Positions 23,832-33,399 of a stretch of 64,000 nt of DNA are shown here, in pieces. The position numbers and the translations under genes are program-made. The notes below the pieces were generated by a model. The model worked only from the letters and a program-made list of their open reading frames with translations. It was not told the origin of the DNA and did not search any database. Every line of letters starts with the position of its first letter. Position 1 is the stretch's first letter. The stretch is taken from NCBI GenBank assembly GCA_040398525.1, contig JBBATY010000017.1, forward strand, positions 1 through 64,000, written 5' to 3'. This stretch comes from VFMC01 sp040398525 (GTDB lineage Bacteria; Actinomycetota; Acidimicrobiia; Acidimicrobiales; Ilumatobacteraceae).

Positions 23832-25035
23832 CGGCGAACCCTGCGGCGGTGAGCGCAGCCACCACCTGGTCGCTGTGGGCCCGGTCGGCGGTCTCGACCT
23901 GCACATCGACCGTGGCCGAGCGCAGCCGGGTGGCAGGGCCCATCCGGTCGTGCGAGAGCTCGACGATGTTCGCCCCCTGCGCAGCGAGCACCCCGGTGAG
24001 CGCATGCAGCGCGCCGGGCCGGTCGGGCAGGCTCACTGACAGGGTGGTGAGCCGACCGCTGCGCACCAGCGAGCGCAGCATCGCCGAGGCGAGCACGCGC
24101 AGGTCGATGTTGCCGCCCGACAGGATCAACCCCACGCGTCGGCCGTGGAAGCGCTGCGGGTGGGCCAGCAGCGCAGCCAGCGGCGCGGCGCCGGCCCCTT
24201 CGGCCACCACCTTCTCGATCTCGAGCAGCAGGGCGATCGCCTCCTCGACACGATCGTCGTCGACGACGACGATCTCGGTGTCGTGCTGGCGGGCGATCCG
24301 CACCGCGGTCGGGCTGGGCCGGGCGACGGCGATGCCTTCGGCGATCGTGTCGCCTCCGGACATCTCGGCCGGCGCAGTGCCGAGGGCAGCGGCCACGGCG
24401 GCATACGACGACACCTGCACGCCCACCACCTCGACGTGGGGTGCGGCGCCGGCGGCCGCGACGATCGAGCCGGCCAGCAGCCCGCCGCCACCGACCGGCA
24501 CGACGATCGCGTCGAGGTGCGGGTCGGCGTCGAGCAGTTCGAGCACGGCCGTGCCCTGGCCGGCCATCACCACGGGGCAGTCGTAGGGAGGGACGAACAC
24601 CAGGTCGTGCTCGGCGGCCAGACCGCGGGCGTGCTCGTGAGCCTCGACCAGGGTGGCGCCGTGCACCACCACCTCGGCGGCGTGCGCGCGGGTGCGGCCG
24701 ATCTTCACCAGCGGGGTGCCCTCGGGCATCACCAGGGTGGCAGCGATGCCGAGCCGGGCGGCGTGGTAGGCCAGCCCCTGGGCGTGGTTGCCTGCCGACA
24801 TCGCCACCACGCCGCGACCGCGTTCGTCGGCCGACAGGGTGAGCAGGCGGTTCAACGCGCCGCGCTCTTTGAACGCTCCGGTGTACTGGAGGTTCTCGAA
24901 CTTGATCACCACCTCGGCGCCGGTGATGGCCGACAGGGTGTGCGACACCGCGGTCGGGGTGAGAGCCACCTCGCCACGGATCCGCTGTGCCGCAGCGACG
25001 ACATCGTGAAAGGTGAACGGGGCCCCGACGCGCAT
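23815..25035 (-). CDS. Threonine ammonia-lyase (threonine dehydratase), PLP fold II with C-terminal ACT domain
   Basis: 406 residues. PLP-binding Lys in NLQYTGAFKERGALN; phosphate loop VPVGGGGLLAG; Asn/His loop AMSAGNHAQGLAYHA; Ser of the PLP ring in LSGGNID. A C-terminal ACT-like domain (LSVSLPDRPGALHALTGVLA) follows, as in the TdcB/IlvA-type single-ACT enzymes. It deaminates threonine (and serine) to 2-oxobutyrate (pyruvate) for isoleucine synthesis or catabolism. The likely start ATG lies inside a perfect hairpin; the minus strand also has a 4-codon frame (ATG...TGA) overlapping this ATG. Confidence 0.92.
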   Translation of the reverse strand: MRVGAPFTFHDVVAAAQRIRGEVALTPTAVSHTLSAITGAEVVIKFENLQYTGAFKERGALNRLLTLSADERGRGVVAMSAGNHAQGLAYHAARLGIAATLVMPEGTPLVKIGRTRAHAAEVVVHGATLVEAHEHARGLAAEHDLVFVPPYDCPVVMAGQGTAVLELLDADPHLDAIVVPVGGGGLLAGSIVAAAGAAPHVEVVGVQVSSYAAVAAALGTAPAEMSGGDTIAEGIAVARPSPTAVRIARQHDTEIVVVDDDRVEEAIALLLEIEKVVAEGAGAAPLAALLAHPQRFHGRRVGLILSGGNIDLRVLASAMLRSLVRSGRLTTLSVSLPDRPGALHALTGVLAAQGANIVELSHDRMGPATRLRSATVDVQVETADRAHSDQVVAALTAAGFAVTRLD

Positions 25036-25068
25036 CAGGCAGCCGACATTACCGTCGGCTGCCTGATG
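25033..25068. promoter_or_regulatory. Perfect 15-bp hairpin containing the threonine dehydratase start codon
   Basis: CATCAGGCAGCCGAC, loop ATTACC, GTCGGCTGCCTGATG: no mismatch. The first three bases are the start codon of the dehydratase read on the minus strand. It could be a terminator for the fasciclin gene upstream (no T-run follows), a translational block or a repressor palindrome. Confidence 0.6.
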
Positions 25069-25100
25069 GCATGGGGGCTATTTGGGGGGTGGGGGCCGGG

Positions 25101-25682
25101 TCAGGACGGGGGCAGCAGCACGTCACCCATCACGTGCACGATGCCGTTGGTCGCCTCGACGTCGGCGACAGCGATCGGGAAGCCGTTGACCAGGACCTGG
25201 TCGCCCTCCCTGGTGATCTCGAGGTCGATGCCCGCCACCGTGGTGAGCGTGCCGGGCTGCAGGTCGGCCACCTTCAGGGCGCCGGGCACCACGTGGTAGG
25301 TGAGCACGGTGGCCAGCAGGTCGGGGTCGTCCTGCACGTCGTGGAGGGCGTCGACGGGGATCTTGTCGAAGGCGTCGTCGGTGGGGGCGAACACCGTGAA
25401 CGGCCCGGGGCTGCGCAAGGTGTCGACCAGCCCGGCGTCGACCACCATGCCGGCGAGCTGACTGTGCAGACCGGTCTTCAGCGCGGTGGCCACGATGTCG
25501 ACCACCAGCGGCTCGAGCACCACTTCGGTGGTGGTGGGGGCCTGGGTGACCGGAGGGACCGTGGTGGTGGGCGGCGCGTCGGACAGGTCGTCGGCGCAGG
25601 CGGCGACCGTCAGCGACACGGCGGCGAGGCCGGCGAGTACGAGACGGGCCCGACGGGACGGGGAAACAGGCGAACTGAGCAC
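25101..25682 (-). CDS. Fasciclin (FAS1) domain lipoprotein
   Basis: 193 residues with GTG at 25682 (an in-frame GTG at 25733 is the alternative). The signal LVLAGLAAVSLTVAAC carries the lipobox VAAC; a Thr/Pro linker follows. The FAS1 domain (about residues 55-193) has LHSQLAGMVVDAGLVDTL, FTVFAPTDDAFDKIP (box H1) and YHVVPGALKV, and ends NGIVHVMGDVLLPP (box H2). FAS1 domains mediate adhesion or matrix contacts; in actinobacteria they are common cell-surface lipoproteins. No partner is evident. Confidence 0.85.
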   Translation of the reverse strand: MLSSPVSPSRRARLVLAGLAAVSLTVAACADDLSDAPPTTTVPPVTQAPTTTEVVLEPLVVDIVATALKTGLHSQLAGMVVDAGLVDTLRSPGPFTVFAPTDDAFDKIPVDALHDVQDDPDLLATVLTYHVVPGALKVADLQPGTLTTVAGIDLEITREGDQVLVNGFPIAVADVEATNGIVHVMGDVLLPPS

Positions 25683-25764
25683 ACGACGAACGTACCGACG
25701 ACCGTCTGCGCGGGGCAGGGGCGCAGGTCCCACCGGCCCGGGACCAAAGACCCAGCGCAGCTGC

Positions 25765-26550
25765 TCAGCCGGGAGTGGCCGTGTACTCGGCCCGGATGGT
25801 GACCGTCACCAGCTGGTTGCCGGGGCTGAGCGGGATCCCCTCGGCGTCGCCGCCGCCGGCGGTTGCGTACGGCAGCATCGACCCATCGATGTTCGCGGAG
25901 ATCGACCGCAGCTCGCCGAGCTCGAGCCCGGCAGCCTCGGCGATCTGCTCGGCCTGACGACGTGCCCGCTCCACACCATCGGCCCGAGCCGTGGCGAGGA
26001 GCGGATCGCTGTCGGCGATGGTCCACGACAGGCCCTGCAGGCGCAGCGCGTCTCCCAGGACGAACGTCGCGCCGTCGATGAGCGTCCCCGCCGTGTCGAG
26101 GTCGCTCACCTGCACGTTCAGCGACACGCTCGCCTGGTAGCCGGAGATGCGCGGCGAGCCGTTGATGCTGCCGTCGTAGATCGGGTAGGTGCTCAACCAG
26201 GCGGTCTGGATGTCCTCGCCCGGGATGCCGGAGTCGGCAAGGAACCCGAGCAGCGCGGTCAGCTTGCTCGACAGCGTCGACAGCGCCTCGGAGATGCTCG
26301 GCGAGATGATCTCGGCGCCGATCATCATCGTGAGCGAGTCGGGTTGGCCGTGGGCATGGCCGGTGGCCGACACCGTGATGGTGATCGGCTCGTCGCCGTC
26401 CGCGGGTGCGGACGGCCCCGACGTGGACGACGCTGTGGTGGGTGCAGCGTCGGTGGTCGAGCTCGAGTCGTCGTTGCAGCCTGCGGCGACGACGAGGAGC
26501 GCTGCCGCGAGGCCTGCGGCAAGTGGGCGCGGGCGGGCGCAGCGGTTCAT
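25765..26550 (-). CDS. SIMPL-domain (DUF541) lipoprotein
   Basis: 261 residues from the ATG at 26550. The signal LAAGLAAALLVVAAGC ends in lipobox AAGC; a Ser/Thr linker follows. The SIMPL domain starts PITITVSATGHAHGQPDSLTM and includes GIPGEDIQTAWLSTYPIYD, ISGYQASVSLNVQVSDLDTAG and a final VTVTIRAEYTATPG. This matches BP26/DUF541 proteins, periplasmic or surface oligomers of uncertain function. It lies between the serine hydrolase and the fasciclin gene on the same strand. Confidence 0.88.
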   Translation of the reverse strand: MNRCARPRPLAAGLAAALLVVAAGCNDDSSSTTDAAPTTASSTSGPSAPADGDEPITITVSATGHAHGQPDSLTMMIGAEIISPSISEALSTLSSKLTALLGFLADSGIPGEDIQTAWLSTYPIYDGSINGSPRISGYQASVSLNVQVSDLDTAGTLIDGATFVLGDALRLQGLSWTIADSDPLLATARADGVERARRQAEQIAEAAGLELGELRSISANIDGSMLPYATAGGGDAEGIPLSPGNQLVTVTIRAEYTATPG

Positions 26551-26594
26551 CGCTCGACGGTGCCCGCTGCCGGGTGCGTCGTGCAGGTGCCGAA

Positions 26595-28067
26595 CTACTG
26601 GGTTGCGCCGCCGTCCGTCCCTGCCACCGGCAGCTCGGGGTGGTAGTGCTGCACCCGGATCGGCACGAGTGGGGCCAACTCGACACGCAGCCGTACCGGT
26701 GAGCCACTCGGGTGCCGGAGGCGGGCGACGCCCGTGGCTGCGTCGATCGGGTCGATGCCTTCCACGACGAAGGCCCCGCCGCAGGCCTCGAGCAGCTGGC
26801 CTGCGGCCGCGGCCCGGCGGGCACAGGCGTCGTCGGGCGCGACGTTGTCGGCGAACAGCTCGTCGGCCGTGGCGTCGTCCCAGTCGGCGAGCAGCTCGAC
26901 GAGCCGACGCACGGCCTCGTCGAGCTCGGCCGACACCGTGGGTGCGGGCCGCGTGCCGAGCCCGGCGCGCCAGAGCTGCTGCAGCATGCGCATCGTCAGC
27001 TCGCTCATCGGTGCGTAGGTGCGGTTGCTCACCGCGATCGCCCCGAGCCGGCGGCCCTGCAACCAGCGCATGTTCGAGCCGAAGCCCGGCAGGCCGCCCG
27101 CGTGGGTGACCAGCCGTCCCATCGTCGGGCTGGTGCCCACGCGCAGGCCGTAGCCGTAGCCCATGATCAGCTGCTCGCCGGCCAGAGTGCGGGTGCCGTC
27201 GAAGGTGTGCATGCGTTGCATCTCGCGGCGCGACGAGCGACGCAGGGGATCGTCGTCGGCGTCGTCGCGGGGCGGGAAGGCGTCGTCGAGGAAACGGGCC
27301 CAGGTGGCGAGGTCGGCCACCGTGGTCCACAGCCCGCCCATCGGTGCGATGCCACCGTCACCCTGCAGCGGCGTGCCCTCGGGCTCGATGCGACCATCGA
27401 CCACGCGGTGCGGCCGGGCCCAGTCGTCGTGGTGGGGCTGCACCCAGGTGGTGCGGTCGAGGCCGAGCGGGCCGAGCAGGCGCTCGCTGACGACCTGCTG
27501 GATCGTCTGGCCCGTGACGCGCCGCACCACGCGGCCGAGCAGGCCGAAGCCGAGGTTCGAGTAGACGTAGGCCGTGCCCGGGCTGTGCGCGAACTGCAGC
27601 CCGCCCTGCACGACGGCATCGAGCTCGTCGTCGGTGATGTCGAGGTGGCGGTCGGCCCACGGGTCGTCGGTGGGCAGACCCGAGGCCATCGACATCAGGT
27701 CGCCGACGGTGATCGGGGCCGCATCGCGGGTCGGGCCGCGCACGCCGGCCAGCTCGGGGGCCAGGTCGGCGATGCGGTCGGCGAGCGACAGCACGCCGGC
27801 GTCGCGCAGTGTGAGCACGGCTGCACAGCTGAAGCTCTTGGTCATCGAGGCGATGCGGTAGACCGAGTGCTCGGTGGCCGGTCGGGCCGCGCCGACCTCG
27901 AGGGTCCCCGTGCTGCCCCAGGCGGCGAGGCCGTCGGCGTCGACCACGCCCCAGGTGATGCTCGGGCAGTGGTGCTCGGCCGCGTAGGCCTCCACCAGTC
28001 GGGCCAGGTCGGTGGTCACGTCGTCGGGCAGCTGCGGCACGACCGTCGAGCGTAGGCCGTCGGGCAT
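26595..28067 (-). CDS. Serine hydrolase of the beta-lactamase / class C family
   Basis: 490 residues. SMTK (in VYRIASMTKSFSCAAVL) is the nucleophile SxxK; YSN (in YVYSNLGFGLLGRVV) is the second motif; THAGGLPGFGSN is the HxG-like third motif. The C-terminal 120 residues form a strand-rich lipocalin-like extension found in peptidase-like members. No signal peptide is seen, so it is probably cytosolic and acts as an esterase or D-aminopeptidase rather than as resistance to antibiotics. Divergent from the acyl-CoA ligase gene. Confidence 0.88.
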   Translation of the reverse strand: MPDGLRSTVVPQLPDDVTTDLARLVEAYAAEHHCPSITWGVVDADGLAAWGSTGTLEVGAARPATEHSVYRIASMTKSFSCAAVLTLRDAGVLSLADRIADLAPELAGVRGPTRDAAPITVGDLMSMASGLPTDDPWADRHLDITDDELDAVVQGGLQFAHSPGTAYVYSNLGFGLLGRVVRRVTGQTIQQVVSERLLGPLGLDRTTWVQPHHDDWARPHRVVDGRIEPEGTPLQGDGGIAPMGGLWTTVADLATWARFLDDAFPPRDDADDDPLRRSSRREMQRMHTFDGTRTLAGEQLIMGYGYGLRVGTSPTMGRLVTHAGGLPGFGSNMRWLQGRRLGAIAVSNRTYAPMSELTMRMLQQLWRAGLGTRPAPTVSAELDEAVRRLVELLADWDDATADELFADNVAPDDACARRAAAAGQLLEACGGAFVVEGIDPIDAATGVARLRHPSGSPVRLRVELAPLVPIRVQHYHPELPVAGTDGGATQ

Positions 28068-28125
28068 CGCGGCCTATTCTCTGACCAGCGCGGCACCGCC
28101 ACGCACGAACCATCAGGGGGCACTC

Positions 28126-29742
28126 ATGCTGCACAGCACGATGCAGGACGACTACCAGCTCACGCTCGGCCCGATTCTTGCCTACGGCAGGCAGGTGCAC
28201 GCCAACAGCAAGGTGATCACCTTCACCGGCGATGGCTATGTGGAGTCGACCTTCGCCCAGGTCGCCGACCGGGCCGATCGCCTCGCTGCCGTGCTCACCT
28301 CGCTGGGCGTGGGTCAGGGCGACCGTGTGGGCACGTTCCTGTGGAACAACCAGACCCACCTCGAGGCGTACCTGGCCATCCCGTGCATGGGCGCCGTGCT
28401 GCACACCCTCAACATCCGCCTGTTCCCCGAGCAGCTCGCCTACGTGATCAACCACGCCGAGGACAAGGTGATCATCGTCGACGCGTCCATCGCGCCGCTG
28501 CTGGCGCGGGTGCGCGACCAGCTCACCACCGTCGAGCACATCATCGTCAAGGGCACGGGCGACACCGCCGGCCTCGGCGACGGCCTGCTCGACTACGACG
28601 AGCTGATCGAGGCCGCTGCGCCGGGCTTCGAGTACCCCGAGCTGCACGAGAGCCAGGGCATGGCGATGTGCTACACGAGCGGCACCACGGGCAACCCCAA
28701 GGGTGTGATGTACAGCCACCGCAGCACGTACATGCACTCGTTCGCGGTCACCTCGACCGCCAACATCGCCCTCGCCGAGACCGACCGGATGCTGGTGATC
28801 GTGCCGATGTTCCACGCCAACGCGTGGGGCACGCCGTACGCGGCCTGGATGATCGGCGCCGACCTGGTGTTCCCCCAGCAGTACCTGCAGGCGGCGCCGC
28901 TGTCGCGGGTGATCGCCGACACCCGACCCACCCTCACGGGTGCGGTGCCCACGGTGCTCAACGACCTGCTCAACAATGCTCCGGACACCGACATGTCGTC
29001 GCTGCGGCTGGTGATGTGCGGTGGGTCGGCGGTGCCGCGCGGCCTGATCGACGGCTACCGCGACACCTTCGGTGTGCCGCTGGTGCAGGGCTGGGGGATG
29101 ACCGAGACCAGCCCGGTGTGCGCCATCGGCCATCCGCCGAAGGAGATGGGCGACCTCAGCGAGACCGACTGGCGGGTGAAGACCGGCCGCGTGATCCCCG
29201 GCGTCGAGCTGCGGATCACCGACGACAGCGGCGCTGTGGTGCCGTGGGACGGCGAGTCGCTCGGCGAGATCGAGGTGCGCGGCTCGTGGATCACCGGCAG
29301 CTACTACAACGTCGACGACCCGGAGAAGTTCCACGACGGATGGCTGCGCACCGGTGACGTCGCCTCGGTGCTGCCCAACGGCTACGTGATGATCAGCGAC
29401 CGCGCCAAGGACGTCATCAAGAGCGGCGGCGAATGGGTGAGCTCGGTCGACCTCGAGAACACGATCATGGGCCACCCCGCCGTGCTCGAGGCCGCCGTGA
29501 TCGGCGTGCCCGACCCGCGTTGGGACGAGCGGCCGATGGCCTGTGTGGTGCTGAAGCCGGGCGCCGAAGCCACGGCAGTCGAGCTGCGCGACTGGTTGAG
29601 CGAGCGCACCGCCAAGTTCTGGTTGCCCGAGCGGTGGAGCTTCATCACCGAGGTGCCGAAGACCAGCGTGGGCAAGTTCGACAAGAAGGTGCTGCGTGCC
29701 CGCCACGCTGCAGGCGACCTCGACGTCGAGCTGATGAGCTGA
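28126..29742 (+). CDS. Long-chain fatty-acid-CoA ligase (AMP-binding, FadD type)
   Basis: 538 residues from the ATG at 28126. The AMP-binding loop is CYTSGTTGNPKGVMYSHRS, followed by VPMFHANAWGTPY, QGWGMTETSPV, DGWLRTGDVA and ISDRAKDVIKSGGEWVSSVDLE; the C-terminal Lys is in PKTSVGKFDKK. It activates medium- to long-chain fatty acids to acyl-CoA. The HANAWG motif and length fit the MIG/long-chain group common in actinobacteria. Convergent with the aminopeptidase gene. Confidence 0.92.
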   Translation: MLHSTMQDDYQLTLGPILAYGRQVHANSKVITFTGDGYVESTFAQVADRADRLAAVLTSLGVGQGDRVGTFLWNNQTHLEAYLAIPCMGAVLHTLNIRLFPEQLAYVINHAEDKVIIVDASIAPLLARVRDQLTTVEHIIVKGTGDTAGLGDGLLDYDELIEAAAPGFEYPELHESQGMAMCYTSGTTGNPKGVMYSHRSTYMHSFAVTSTANIALAETDRMLVIVPMFHANAWGTPYAAWMIGADLVFPQQYLQAAPLSRVIADTRPTLTGAVPTVLNDLLNNAPDTDMSSLRLVMCGGSAVPRGLIDGYRDTFGVPLVQGWGMTETSPVCAIGHPPKEMGDLSETDWRVKTGRVIPGVELRITDDSGAVVPWDGESLGEIEVRGSWITGSYYNVDDPEKFHDGWLRTGDVASVLPNGYVMISDRAKDVIKSGGEWVSSVDLENTIMGHPAVLEAAVIGVPDPRWDERPMACVVLKPGAEATAVELRDWLSERTAKFWLPERWSFITEVPKTSVGKFDKKVLRARHAAGDLDVELMS

Positions 29743-29793
29743 GCCGAGCTGGCGAGGTAACCGCCGGCCCGACGACCGCTACTGCGGCTCAGC
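29738..29793. terminator. Possible bidirectional terminator between convergent genes
   Basis: GCTGAGCCG (29738-29746) and CGGCTCAGC (29785-29793) are perfect 9-bp arms with a 38-base loop. They link the ends of the acyl-CoA ligase and aminopeptidase genes. The long loop and lack of a T-run keep this tentative. Confidence 0.3.
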
Positions 29794-32314
29794 CGTCGAG
29801 CGCGGCGCTCAGCGGACCCTCGTCGCGGGCGCGCAGTGCAGCGTTGACGCGCTGGCGCTCGAGCACCTGGTCGAGGGTCTTGGCCGACTGCGGGATCGGG
29901 TGCTCGGCGAAGAAGCTCTGCACGTCGGCCACCACCTCGGGCGTGTTCAGCAGCTTGGCCGGGTCGGCGACACGCACCACCAGGTTGGCGGGCATGCGCT
30001 CGACGATGGTGGGCCAGGCGCGGCGCACGAACGCCCACGCCGCGGCACCGTGGTGACGGTTGGCGATGCAGCGCTGCAGCAGGAACGGTGCGTTCATCGT
30101 GCGCACCTCGTCGCTGAGGGCCAGCTCGCAGGCGCGCAGCACCAGCGCCTCGTCGGGCAGTTCGCCGAGGGCGTAGAGGCAGCGCAGCTGCTCCTGTGGC
30201 GTGGCGCCGGTGCGGAACCCGTCGAGCAGCCGCTCGAAGTCGTCGGCATCGCCGGTGGCGGCGACCACGTTGGTGGCCGCGGCGACGAGCTCGGGGTGGC
30301 TGACGCTCGGCTCGGCGAGGATCGCCCGGCACCGCGACTGAGCGTCGTGGTCGTCGCCCAGCACCGCCACCAGCGACACGAGCACGCCACGCAGCTTGTG
30401 GGTGAGGTCGGTGTCGTCGGCAGCAGCCACCCAACCGAGGTCGGCCAGTGCCGGTGCGGCGAGCGCGTGCACCCGACGGCGGAAGGCCGCATGGGCGTCG
30501 CCGTCGACGAGGCGGCCCACCCCGCGCAGCGCAGCCGCCATGGCCTGCCACACGGCAAGGTCGCGGTCGTCGGCGAAGGCGTCGAGGAAGTCGAGCAGCT
30601 CGGCCGCCCCGAGGCGTCCGGCCACCACCTCGTTCCAGGCGTCGTCGACGAGGTTGTAGCGCTCGATGGTGCTGAGCGTCGGCAGCGTGGCCGCGTCGAG
30701 CCGGTTGCGCAGCGCAGCGTCGTAGCCGACGCGCACGAACCCGTGGCCACCGGCGTTCACCACCACCGCTGCGTCGGGATGGGCGAGCGGCACGCGCAGT
30801 TCGGCACCGTCGAGCAGCACCTTGCGCTCGTCGTCACCGTTGCGCAGGTGCAGCGGCACCACCCACAGGCTCGGGTCGTCGGTGTCGCCGAAGGCGAAGC
30901 GCTGCTGGGCGAGCACCAGGTCGGCCCCGTCGAGGCGGGCGGTCACCAGCGGGTAGCCGGGTTGCCAGATCCAGCTGTCCATCAGGCGGCGCACCGGGGT
31001 GTCCGGGTTCATCGCCTCGATCGCGTCCCACAGGTCGCCGGTCTCGGTGTTGCCGTAGGCGTGGGTGCGCAGGTAGCGGTTCACCCCGGCCCGGAAGCCC
31101 TCCTCGCCGAGGTACTGCTCGAGCATGCGCAGCAGCGCGCCGCCCTTCTGGTAGGTGAGCACGTCGAACATGCCGTCGGCGTCGGTCGGTGCCTCGACCG
31201 GGTACTCGACCGAGCGAGTGGAGGCCAGCGAGTCGACCTCGAAGGCCAGGCTGCGCTCGAGCCCGAACGACGTCCAGCGCTGCCAGTCGGGTCGGTAGGC
31301 GTCGCAGCAGGCCACTTCCATGAACGTGGCGAAGGCCTCGTTCAGCCAGATCCCGTTCCACCAGCGCATGGTCACCAGGTCGCCGAACCACATGTGCGCC
31401 AGCTCGTGGGTGATCACGTCGGCGATGTTCTGCAACTCGCTCTGGGTGCTCACCGCCGGGTCGGCGAGCAACAGGTTCTCGCGATAGGTGATGCAGCCGA
31501 GGTTCTCCATCGCGCCGGCAGCGAAGTCCGGCAGGGCGATCATGTCGCAGGTGTCGGTGGGGTAGGGCAGGCCGTAGTAGCGCTGGTACCAGTCGATCGC
31601 GAATCGGGCGACGTCGATGCCGAACGCGGTGAGGTGCTCCTTGCCGGGCACATGCACGATGCGCAACGGCACCGTCTGGTCGTCGCTGCCCAGCAGCGCG
31701 ACCGGCTCGGCCTCGGTGGTGGCGAGCGGGCCGACGACGAAGGCGACCAGGTAGGTGCTCATCGGCATCGTCTCGCTGAAGCGCACCTCGTGGCGCCCGT
31801 CGGCTCGCGGCGTGCGGCCGACCTCGGCCCCGTTCGACACGGCGAGCAGGTGCGGCTCGACCACCAGGGTGACGGCGAACACCGCCTTGAAGTCCGGCTC
31901 GTCCCAGCACGGGAACGCCCGGCGGCAGTCGGTGGCCTGCATCTGGCTGGTGGCGATCACGTGCTCGGTGCCGTCGGCGCCGCGGAACGTGCTGCGGTAC
32001 CAGCCGCGCAGCTTGTCGTTGAGCGTGCCCGTGAAGGCGATGGTCATCGTCGCCGGGCCGGCACCGAGCGCCGCGTCGACGACCAGCCGCTCGGTGGCGG
32101 CGTCGAGGCGATGGGTCGCGGCCGCCCCGTTCACCGTGACCTCGTCGATCTCGAGCTCGTCGGCGTTGAGGACGAGCCGCTCGACGGCCTCGACGACGTC
32201 GAGCGTGACCGTCACCCGCCCGCTGAACCGTGCTGCGCCGAGGTCCGGCTCGAGCACCAGGTCGTAGCGGGTGGGCAGGACGGAACGTGGCAGTCGGTAC
32301 GGGTCGTCGCTCAC
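29789..32314 (-). CDS. pepN: Aminopeptidase N (M1 zinc metallopeptidase)
   Basis: 841 residues from the GTG at 32314 (VSDDPYRLPRSVLPTRYDL). The exopeptidase motif GAMEN is in FAAGAMENLGCITYRE and the zinc site is HELAHMWFGD, with the distal Glu in WLNEAFATFME. The C-terminal ERAP1-like helical domain is complete. It removes N-terminal residues from peptides in the cytosol. The frame runs upstream to 32407, but sequence similarity to the family begins only after the GTG. Confidence 0.93.
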   Translation of the reverse strand: MSDDPYRLPRSVLPTRYDLVLEPDLGAARFSGRVTVTLDVVEAVERLVLNADELEIDEVTVNGAAATHRLDAATERLVVDAALGAGPATMTIAFTGTLNDKLRGWYRSTFRGADGTEHVIATSQMQATDCRRAFPCWDEPDFKAVFAVTLVVEPHLLAVSNGAEVGRTPRADGRHEVRFSETMPMSTYLVAFVVGPLATTEAEPVALLGSDDQTVPLRIVHVPGKEHLTAFGIDVARFAIDWYQRYYGLPYPTDTCDMIALPDFAAGAMENLGCITYRENLLLADPAVSTQSELQNIADVITHELAHMWFGDLVTMRWWNGIWLNEAFATFMEVACCDAYRPDWQRWTSFGLERSLAFEVDSLASTRSVEYPVEAPTDADGMFDVLTYQKGGALLRMLEQYLGEEGFRAGVNRYLRTHAYGNTETGDLWDAIEAMNPDTPVRRLMDSWIWQPGYPLVTARLDGADLVLAQQRFAFGDTDDPSLWVVPLHLRNGDDERKVLLDGAELRVPLAHPDAAVVVNAGGHGFVRVGYDAALRNRLDAATLPTLSTIERYNLVDDAWNEVVAGRLGAAELLDFLDAFADDRDLAVWQAMAAALRGVGRLVDGDAHAAFRRRVHALAAPALADLGWVAAADDTDLTHKLRGVLVSLVAVLGDDHDAQSRCRAILAEPSVSHPELVAAATNVVAATGDADDFERLLDGFRTGATPQEQLRCLYALGELPDEALVLRACELALSDEVRTMNAPFLLQRCIANRHHGAAAWAFVRRAWPTIVERMPANLVVRVADPAKLLNTPEVVADVQSFFAEHPIPQSAKTLDQVLERQRVNAALRARDEGPLSAALDG

Positions 32315-32412
32315 CGTGCCGAGGCTACTGACGTCGCGCCTGCGCAGGACGTTCGAGCGGGTGCACCGGTGAGCAGGCGGACGCCACCGGCGACCGGATA
32401 GCGTCACTGGAC

Positions 32413-33399
32413 GTGCCAGAGGTCCAACTGCAGTACGACGTGGTCGGCATCGGCAACGCGCTCGTCGACGTCATCTCGCACGCCGACGACTGGTTCTTGT
32501 CGCACCACGAGCTGGTGAAGGGCTCGATGACCCTGGTCGACACCGATCGGGCACTCGAGCTCTATCGGGCGCTCGGCAGCGCCATCCAGATGAGCGGCGG
32601 CTCGGCTGCCAACACGGTGGTCGGCGTGGCCAGCTTCGGTGGTCGGTCGGCCTACATCGGCAAGGTCAGCCACGACGATCTCGGCGAGGTGTTCGGCCAC
32701 GACCTGCGAGCGGTCGGCGTGCGGTTCCGTGCGGGCCGGCCCGACGGCGAGACCCCGACGGGGCGCTGCATCATCGTCGTCACCCCGGATGCCGAGCGGA
32801 CGATGAACACCTACCTCGGTGTGTCGTCGTTGCTCGAGCCCGACGACATCGACACCGCCACGGTCGCGGCCGGCGCCGTGCTCTACATGGAGGGCTACCT
32901 CTACGACCGGCCCGCGGCCAAGGACGCGTTCCGCCACGCCGCCCAGGTGGCTCACGCCCACGGCCGCCAAGTGAGCCTCACGCTCAGCGACTCGTTCTGC
33001 GTCGACCGCCACCGCGACGACTTCCGCGGGCTGGTCACCGACGAGGTCGACATCCTGTTCGGCAACCAGGCCGAGCTGGTGTCGCTCTACGAGGTCGACT
33101 CGCTCGACCGGGCCATCCGCGAGGTGCAGCGCGACTGTGCGCTGGCGGTCATCACGGTGGGCGCTGACGGCTGCCTGGTCGTCACCCCCGACGGTGTGCT
33201 CGCCGAGCCCGCTGTCGATGTCGACCGGGTGCTCGACACCACGGGCGCCGGCGACCTGTTCGCCGCCGGCTTCCTCTACGGCTACACCCGCGAGCGGAGC
33301 CTGTCGGAGTGCGCCCACCTCGGCGCCATCGCCGCCGCCGAGGTGATCTCGCACGTCGGGCCGCGGCCATTGGTCGAACTGAGGACCCTGCTGCCATGA
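32413..33399 (+). CDS. PfkB-family carbohydrate/nucleoside kinase
   Basis: 328 residues, GTG start. YDVVGIGNALVDVISHADD then IQMSGGSAANTVVGVASFGG is the N-terminal PfkB signature; LDTTGAGDLFAAGFLYG near the C-terminus is the second signature with the catalytic Asp. The GSAANT and SFCVDRHRDDF features resemble the adenosine kinase/ribokinase-like branch seen in Proteobacteria and Acidimicrobiia, so adenosine is a possible substrate. The stop overlaps the next start (ATGA), suggesting joint sugar-phosphate metabolism. Confidence 0.9.
   Translation: MPEVQLQYDVVGIGNALVDVISHADDWFLSHHELVKGSMTLVDTDRALELYRALGSAIQMSGGSAANTVVGVASFGGRSAYIGKVSHDDLGEVFGHDLRAVGVRFRAGRPDGETPTGRCIIVVTPDAERTMNTYLGVSSLLEPDDIDTATVAAGAVLYMEGYLYDRPAAKDAFRHAAQVAHAHGRQVSLTLSDSFCVDRHRDDFRGLVTDEVDILFGNQAELVSLYEVDSLDRAIREVQRDCALAVITVGADGCLVVTPDGVLAEPAVDVDRVLDTTGAGDLFAAGFLYGYTRERSLSECAHLGAIAAAEVISHVGPRPLVELRTLLP

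Noticed and set aside
19887..24005. Very long open frames on the minus strand opposite hrpA and the monooxygenase (also 17972-20377)
   Set aside because: They are antisense shadows of GC-rich genes whose plus-strand products have complete, recognisable domains; the minus-strand translations are His/Gln/Val-rich and match nothing.
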